Source: Diphasiastrum complanatum (Eukaryota; Streptophyta; Lycopodiopsida; Lycopodiales; Lycopodiaceae). From it: a DNA stretch of 64,000 bases. Below are positions 57,988 through 64,000 of this stretch, one piece after another. Under the pieces are notes generated by a model. That model saw only the letters and a program-made list of their open reading frames with translations, searched no databases and was not told the origin of the DNA. Location of the stretch: positions 22,098,422-22,162,421 of the forward strand of contig CM055109.1 in the NCBI GenBank assembly GCA_029204225.1, read 5' to 3'. The translations under genes and the position numbers were made by a program. Position 1 is the stretch's first letter. Each line of letters starts with the position of its first letter.

Positions 57988-57996
57988 GAGGAGGGG
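57988..57996 (+). other. Gypsy C polypurine tract
   Basis: GAGGAGGGG, then TATA, then the LTR start TGTGATAGC at 58001. This is the plus-strand priming site and confirms orientation. Confidence 0.8.
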
Positions 57997-58000
57997 TATA

Positions 58001-58947
<947 letters not shown>

Positions 58948-59688
58948 AATCTCCATGTGTTGTTCTTCATAAGAGTTTGATACTCAAGATCCATTGCTTG
59001 GATCCACTCCTCTTTTTTCCTTGCCTCATCTACACATGTAGGTTCATCAAAAGAGGTTAGGAAGGCATAGTTTGTTCCACCAACAACTTGCTTACCTTTC
59101 TCATCATAAGTGAGTCTTGAAGGTGTTTGCCTTTGCCTTGATGTCCTTCTTGGATTTTGACGTGATGAAGGCCCTTCATCAACATCATTTAAAGTACCAT
59201 CATCCATGTCATCAACATCAAGATTGTTATATCCAACCACAATATCACCACTTGAAAAAATCTTTGGAATATTTCCCTCATAAAAAATGACATCTCTTCC
59301 AATGATCACCTTATTAGTAGAAGGAATATAAACCTTGTAAGCTTTGCTTACCGCACTATATCCAACAAAAATTCCTTTCTTTGAAGATGGATCCTCCTTT
59401 GTCCTATCAGCAAGAGTTCTGTTGATATAGCAAATACATCCAAAAGTTTTTAAAAGGACTTGACACTCAACCTTCTACCGTACAATACCTCAAAAGGGGT
59501 TTTCCCGTCCAACATAGCACTCGGCCACCTATTGCATAGAAAATTAGCACACAATAAGGCTTGATCCCAAAATGGTTTTGGAAGATTAGCTCCTAACTTC
59601 ATGGATTTTGCTCCTTCACACAAGGTTCTATTCTTCCTCTCGGCCACTCCATTTTGTTGTGGTGTCCTTGGACTTGTGTACTCCCGAG
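58948..59688 (-). pseudogene. Copia H integrase second half and linker
   Basis: Starts at REYTSPRTPQQNGVAERKNR (catalytic Glu kept), then CEGAKSMKLGANLPKPFW, ALLCANFLCNRWPSAMLDGK and TPFEVLYGRR. A break near 59450 leads to the linker: KVIIGRDVIFYEGNIPKIFS, acidic residues, and RLTYDEKGKQVVGGTNYAFL. It ends at the RT entrance EWIQAMDLEYQTLMKNNTWR, cut off at 58948. Confidence 0.85.
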
Positions 59689-60312
59689 TGTTCACTGGCT
59701 TGCAATCTTGCAACCTGAACCTGTGCAGCAACTCTGTGACATACTTCACCTATGTTGAACCCACTTCATGTTTTTGCCACACCTCCACTCCAAGGCAATA
59801 ATGCATTAGGCTGAAATCTGTCATCTTGAATTGTTCCATGAGGTCTTTCTTGATCATGTGTATCATCTCTTGAATATTTTCCGTGATAATCAAGTCATCA
59901 ACATAAAGAGCAATCAAAGCAACCATACCATCAAAGCATAAGACATATAGATTTGGATCAGAATGTGTTCTCACCATCTCCTTAGAACGAAAGTAGGCAT
60001 CCATCCTGTTGTACCATACATGTGGTGCCTGTTTAAGACCATAAAGTGATTTCTTTAAGTGACATACCTTATTCTCTTGTCCTTTTGCTACAAAGCCTTC
60101 AGGTTGATCCATGAACACCTCTTCTCCTAACTCACCATTTAGAAAAGCAAATTTCACATCCATTTGATGCAAAGGCCAACCAAAATGTGAAGCTAAAGCA
60201 ACAAGTAGACGTAGAGTATTCCACTTACATACTGGCACAAAGGTCTCTTCATAGTCGGTCCCTTTACTTTGTGCATACCCTTTGATCACCAATCTAGCTT
60301 TGTGCTTCCACA
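59689..60312 (-). pseudogene. pol: Copia H RT segment located inside integrase
   Basis: One open frame: KARLVIKGYAQSKGTDYEET, LHQMDVKFAFLNGELGEEVF, SLYGLKQAPHVWYNRMDAYF, ALIALYVDDLIITENIQEMI (active site with two Asp), then a stop or shift near 59750 and TELLHRFRLQDCKPVNT. The piece covers most of the copia RT. It starts a few residues after where the linker at 58948 breaks off, and is bordered on both sides by the two integrase halves, with only about two integrase codons missing. Confidence 0.88.
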
Positions 60313-61330
60313 TTGATCACAAAGATCATTGAAGTCAGTAGACTTGTACTCACCTCCACTATCTAATCTTAGAACTTTGATCTTCCTACCTGTCTGATTT
60401 TTGACCAATTCTTTGAAGCTTTTGAAAGTGGCAAACGCATCCGATTTCTTCTTCAAGTAGTAAATCCACATCTTACGTGACATATCATCAATGAAGGTCA
60501 TGAAATATAAGGCTTTACCTAAGGACATAGTCCTCATAGGCCCGCATAGATCTGTGTGGATCAAATCCAGGATGTTCTTTGCCCTTGCAAAATCACCTTT
60601 ATTGAACTTCTCTTGATTCTGCTTCCCATACACACATGATTCGCACATCGACTTCAAGTGGTCTTCTATCGTAGGCAATCCTATTACCATTTCCAATTTC
60701 CTCATCAAACTAAGGCTTCCTAGGTTCAAATGACCAGGACTTTTATGCCACAGTTCAATTTGCGATGGAATGGATGAGATAAGTCCATGTTGCCCCTTGA
60801 TTGTAGCATTCAACCTATACAATTTAGTATTGGGCTCTCTTATACCATTTGCAATGACTTTGAACTTTGGGTTCACATCCTTTACAAAGCAACGATCATG
60901 GCCAAATTCTACTTTCAACTTTTGATTAGTAATGACTCCAATAGAAAGTAGATTTTTCTTCAAACCTGGTATGTAAAGTACCTCCTTGATCGTCCTACTT
61001 TTGCCACCAGGTAGTTGGATGAAAATGGTGCCTATCCCCTTGATCTTGCATATATTACCATTAGCTTATAAAATAGATGTTCCATTTTCCAACACTTTCA
61101 AGCTACTGAACCAATCCTTGTTTCCAGTCATGTGTCTTGTGTCTCCTGAGTCAATATACCATGCTTGATCATCTTGATTAGATGACAATGTTGATATGAA
61201 GATGCTAGAGTTTTCAATCTCACTCTCATCGACAAGTTGCTTTGGTTTTCCCTTGTCTGATTCCGCCAGGAATTTTCAACATTTACTCTTCCAATGGCCC
61301 TTCTTGTCGCAATGGAAGCATTTGCCCTTC
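60313..61330 (-). pseudogene. Copia H knuckle, protease, pre-integrase and integrase first half
   Basis: CCHC knuckle CFHCDKKGHWKSKC (about 61280-61320), protease AWYIDSGDTRHMTGNKDWF (about 61120-61170, DSG kept), then LPGGKSRTIKEVLYIPGLKK and NLLSIGVI. Pre-integrase is ELWHKSPGHLNLGSLSLMRK with CESCVYGKQ. Integrase has IHTDLCGPM (first Asp), YFMTFIDDMSRKMWIYYLKK and KVLRLDSGGEYKSTDFNDLC (second Asp). The frame is open for 225 codons to 60286. Only isolated stops occur upstream (about 61273 and 61068). Confidence 0.88.
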
Positions 61331-62030
61331 TTCTTGGTCTTGCTGGAAGATCCTTTATCCTCCCGAGTCTTGGTAAACTGCTACTTAGACTTCTTCTTAC
61401 CCTTGCCTTTGCCTTGCTTTTGGCGTGTTGCAAGTGCCTGATCGTCAGTATTTTGACATCTAGCTTTCACCATTTCTCGCCGTTGCTCCTCCTGCATCAA
61501 GATTCTTGTGAGCTCATCAAAGGTCGGCAATCTTTCTCTTGATGCTATTCCACTCACAAACATCTGATAAGGTTCTGCAATGCTGCAGAATGCATTGTGC
61601 ACTAGCTCAACATCATGTATGTGCTCACCAATAGATTGTAGTTCATCTCTCATTGTTTTAATTCTGGTCATATAAGTCTGAATATGCTCTCCTTGTTCCA
61701 TGCAGGCACTTTTCAGTTTTGACTTCAAGAATATGATTCTTGATGGATTTGACATCTCGAACTACTCCTTTAGCACATCCAATGTTTGTCTGGGTGTAAT
61801 TACAACATCACAAATGTGGGTAATGATATGGTCTTTCACTGACAAGTTAATGAAGGTCAAAGCTTTCCTCACCTTCTTATCGAACACTTTGATGTCCACT
61901 TCATTTGGCGGTCTTCTCTCATCACCTGTGATGACATCCCACACGTCCTTCTCCATTAGTATGTTTTTCATTTTGAATTTTCACACTGCATAATTGGAAA
62001 TCCCGTCCAATTTGCTACTTTCACTCAAAA
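61331..62030 (-). pseudogene. gag: Copia H gag
   Basis: SKLDGISNYAV, a stop, then MKNILMEKDVWDVITGDERR, RKALTFINLSVKDHIITHIC, a stop in the same frame, LKSKLKSACMEQGEHIQTYM, MRDELQSIGEHIHDVELVHN and MQEEQRREMVKA, ending Lys-rich (GKGKGKKKSK). This is the copia gag domain with an RNA-binding basic tail. Two or three stops but one frame, so it is fairly young. Confidence 0.85.
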
Positions 62031-63328
62031 TGGACTCTCCCAAGTTTGTCAACCCAAAACTGCTTGAAACTGCAACCGTAGGCTATAAACTGTATGTTGA
62101 GGCCAACTGTGATGTCAAAATTCGAAAATAATGACCTACACCTTTTTCCTTACCAGGCCACCCGCCGCTTTTCTGCCAAATCGAAAGCCAAATTGGCATC
62201 GCCTTTCAAAATACACTTTGCCACCAACTCCCAACTACGTGCCCACTGGAATGGTGAAATCCCTTTTGGCATGCTCCGAACACTTTCTCTGCTGCAATCA
62301 TTCTGTTTTGCTGTACCATACTTATTTGGAGTCCGTAGCCCTTCGTGGCCAAAATAGGCTAAAGGAGGTGCAATTAGGGGCACTTTGAATTTTTTTGAAC
62401 TATTTCTTCAAATTGAAGAAACTCTACCCTTAGTGAATTTGGACCCAACTTTTACTTTAAACTAAAATTTTTTATTGAAGTTGAATGCCCAAACTTCCTT
62501 CAATAGCCTTCAAGTCCTTTCAAAGCTCCTTTCAACCACATCTGACGGTGGCCCTCCATCCAACGAACTTTATTACACCTTGGGATATACATCGAAGCCG
62601 TCCATCGTGATGGGTCACTATCCAATGGTTTTGCTCATTCCTAAGCACTGAAATGCGTCCTTAGAGACACGGATCTCTTCCAGTTGTAGGTGGCCAGCCG
62701 CAGGTGGACTAGCGCTACTGGCTGCGAGCGACCAGTTGTGGCCCCTTCCTCTTCACGCTTTCCTTCTTCCTCTCCTTTGGCTATGGCTGCCATTTGAGGT
62801 TGTAGATAGCTCCTCCACCTGGCTACGGCTGCTCGTGGCCTTTTGGCATCCTCCTACTATGCTAGGGCGCCCTTGATCCTGCTTTTACAAATCAAAAAAT
62901 GATCTCCTACAGCTCAAGAACCAAACTTTTATGCTTCCAAACCCTAGGCCAGGGTTTTCCTTGGAAATACTAAACTTGGTTGACTACTTACAGCTCTCCG
63001 ATTAGACAATCCTCTTCCTCTGAGGTTGCCCTACTGCTAGGAGTCTGATGCTTCAAACCGTTCTCAAAACAGTGTCCGTTTGAATGCACACCAACTACAA
63101 ACACCAAGTAGTCTTTTTACGAAATTTTTAGAATTCCGCCTCTCCATTCTTTAGATTCGACTGACAAGTCCTGTCACTGAATCTTCACATAATCTCAAGC
63201 TTAGCAGACTTCTGTGTGCTAGAATCTATGCACTAGTGCTTCACTTTCCATCTACAATCCGTCGTAAACCCCGAACTCTTAGAAGACTGTTCTCCCGAAG
63301 CTCTCTTCAATGGCGACACTCCTTGTAC
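62031..63328 (-). other. Copia H leader, no gene recognised
   Basis: About 1.3 kb between primer site and gag. GC is higher at 62640-62900. Short frames at 62094-62388 on both strands have no family resemblance. The leader is long for a copia and may contain foreign sequence. Confidence 0.45.
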
Positions 63329-63341
63329 GGCTCTGATACCA
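63329..63341 (-). other. Copia H primer binding site (initiator tRNA-Met)
   Basis: Minus strand TGGTATCAGAGCC, a perfect standard copia site, followed by the leader. Confidence 0.9.
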
Positions 63342-63591
63342 ACTTAGAATTTGCTTCAAACAGGAACACAGATCATGCTACATAGTAACACAGACAAAAA
63401 ACACTCTCCACACCAAGCTCACGTAGCAAACTGTATTTCTCAAAGTGAAAATACACTATACATATAGTTCTTCACTCAGGCAACCCATGCATGACCCAGG
63501 TTGCCATTGATGGGACACGTGTCCCGTCGACTCACCTCGTGGCGAGGCCAACTGGTCCTTATCTATTGATAGGACCCACAGTACAGTAACA
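63342..63591 (-). repeat. 5' LTR of copia H, short
   Basis: About 250 bp from TGTTACTGTACTG (63591) to the primer site. Contains a G-box palindrome and an RY motif (separate entry) and a TATATGTATAG word near 63455. The 3' end shows no clean CA, so the border at 63342 is approximate. Confidence 0.6.
63486..63525. promoter_or_regulatory. RY element and palindromic G-box in copia H LTR
   Basis: CATGCATG at 63486-63493 and the 14-bp perfect palindrome GGGACACGTGTCCC at 63512-63525. They lie within an arrangement where GGCAACC and GGTTGCC flank the RY word. RY motifs bind B3 factors and ACACGTGTC is an ABRE/G-box for bZIP factors in plants; activity here is inferred. Confidence 0.5.
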
Positions 63592-63739
63592 CATTGATTC
63601 TCTTTGACTCTAACTAAATCTCTTGATGTTGCTTATGAATCCAAGCTTTCAAAGGAGGATGATCACACAAGATGCACATGTTTATATCTTCTCTCTTCAA
63701 GATTTATGGTGCATGATTATTTCCTATTATTCAAAGCAT

Positions 63740-64000
63740 ATGTTGAGATGGAATTCTCATTGAAGATCAAAACTTTGAGAAGTGATGGAGCTCTTGGAGG
63801 AAATACACCATATGAAGCATTATTCAAGGAGCCTAAGGTTGATCACCTTAGTGTCTTTGACAGTGTTTTCTTTGCACATATTCCCTTGGAAACAAGGAGG
63901 AAGGACGATCCAAGCTCATGGATCATGACTGGATGCTTATCCACCAAGGAGGACTATAAAGTCTTTATACTCTCTATTTCAAAAGTGATTGAGAGTAAAG
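63740..64000 (+). pseudogene. Copia integrase fragment running off the right edge
   Basis: AYVEMEFSLKIKTLRSDGAL, GGNTPYEALFKEPKVDHLSV, FDSVFFAHIPLETRRKDDPS and SWIMTGCLSTKEDYKVFILS. The second catalytic Asp (LRSD) is directly followed by the region that normally lies about 50 residues further on, so the Glu motif (PQQNG type) is deleted. Frame open to the window end. Bases 63592-63739 upstream are AT-rich without clear homology. Confidence 0.7.

Larger units (their letters stand above)
58948..63591 (-). mobile_element. Copia H, 5' LTR to linker, with permuted pol segments
   Basis: Minus-strand order is LTR (63591), primer site (63341), leader, gag, knuckle, protease, pre-integrase, integrase first half, RT segment, integrase second half, linker up to the RT entrance, then the gypsy C LTR. 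RNase H and 3' LTR are absent. The RT segment should follow the linker but sits inside integrase. Related to family F at 33710-35580 in integrase and linker. Confidence 0.75.

Noticed and set aside
62094-62388. Three overlapping frames in the copia H leader as a small gene
   Set aside because: No conserved motif and equal openness on both strands.

Overview
The window looks like nuclear DNA of a land plant, most likely a seed plant. It is AT-leaning intergenic DNA made almost entirely of broken LTR retrotransposons. The only trace of an ordinary host gene is a decayed DUF1191-type membrane-protein gene at the extreme left edge (3-671). I see no intact host gene, no tRNA or rRNA gene and no CRISPR array. 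The plant assignment rests on the DUF1191 remnant, copia primer sites matching initiator tRNA-Met, an Athila-type gypsy primer site, and the gypsy pol style. Species cannot be read from the sequence. All coding features are pseudogenes or fragments, and boundaries given to the base are only those with a visible terminus.

Layout. 1-7271: DUF1191 pseudogene, then gypsy copy A1 (+) made of LTR remnant, leader repeats, half of gag, PR, RT, RNase H and IN, then the 3' end and LTR of another element (D). 7272-14650: a mosaic of gypsy E RT (-), a 585-bp tandem duplication, a copia RT scrap, a gypsy leader fused to an opposed gypsy protease, an RNase H/integrase piece (+), and a copia integrase (+). 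14660-23470 (-): gypsy B pieces and a copia that is fused in frame to gypsy integrase at about 22410; downstream of B pol lies a long unrecognised ORF (14660-17225). 23500-35580: copia pieces, LTR pieces, two very long GA/CT tracts and several kilobases with nothing recognisable.

35581-58947: an Athila-like gypsy C (+) with 5' LTR, primer site, gag and protease at the left and polypurine tract plus 3' LTR at the right. Between its halves lies a long gypsy A2 on the minus strand (39568-about 52950), then copia pieces. A2 reads leader repeats, gag, PR, RT, RNase H, IN, a second block of the same repeats, a long 3' ORF and the 3' LTR. 58948-63591: a copia (-) whose RT segment sits inside its integrase. 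63600-64000: edge fragment of another copia integrase (+).

The most interesting pattern is shared by A2 and B. Both carry, downstream of pol, a block of degenerate short repeats followed by a long ORF with an N-terminal folded-looking region, a Ser/Pro/Thr-rich stretch and coiled coil. I do not recognise this ORF; it may be an accessory 3' gene of this gypsy lineage. Copies A1 and A2 also share two in-frame stops and an RNase H active-site Asp-to-Asn change, as if the family had spread while already defective or with readthrough.
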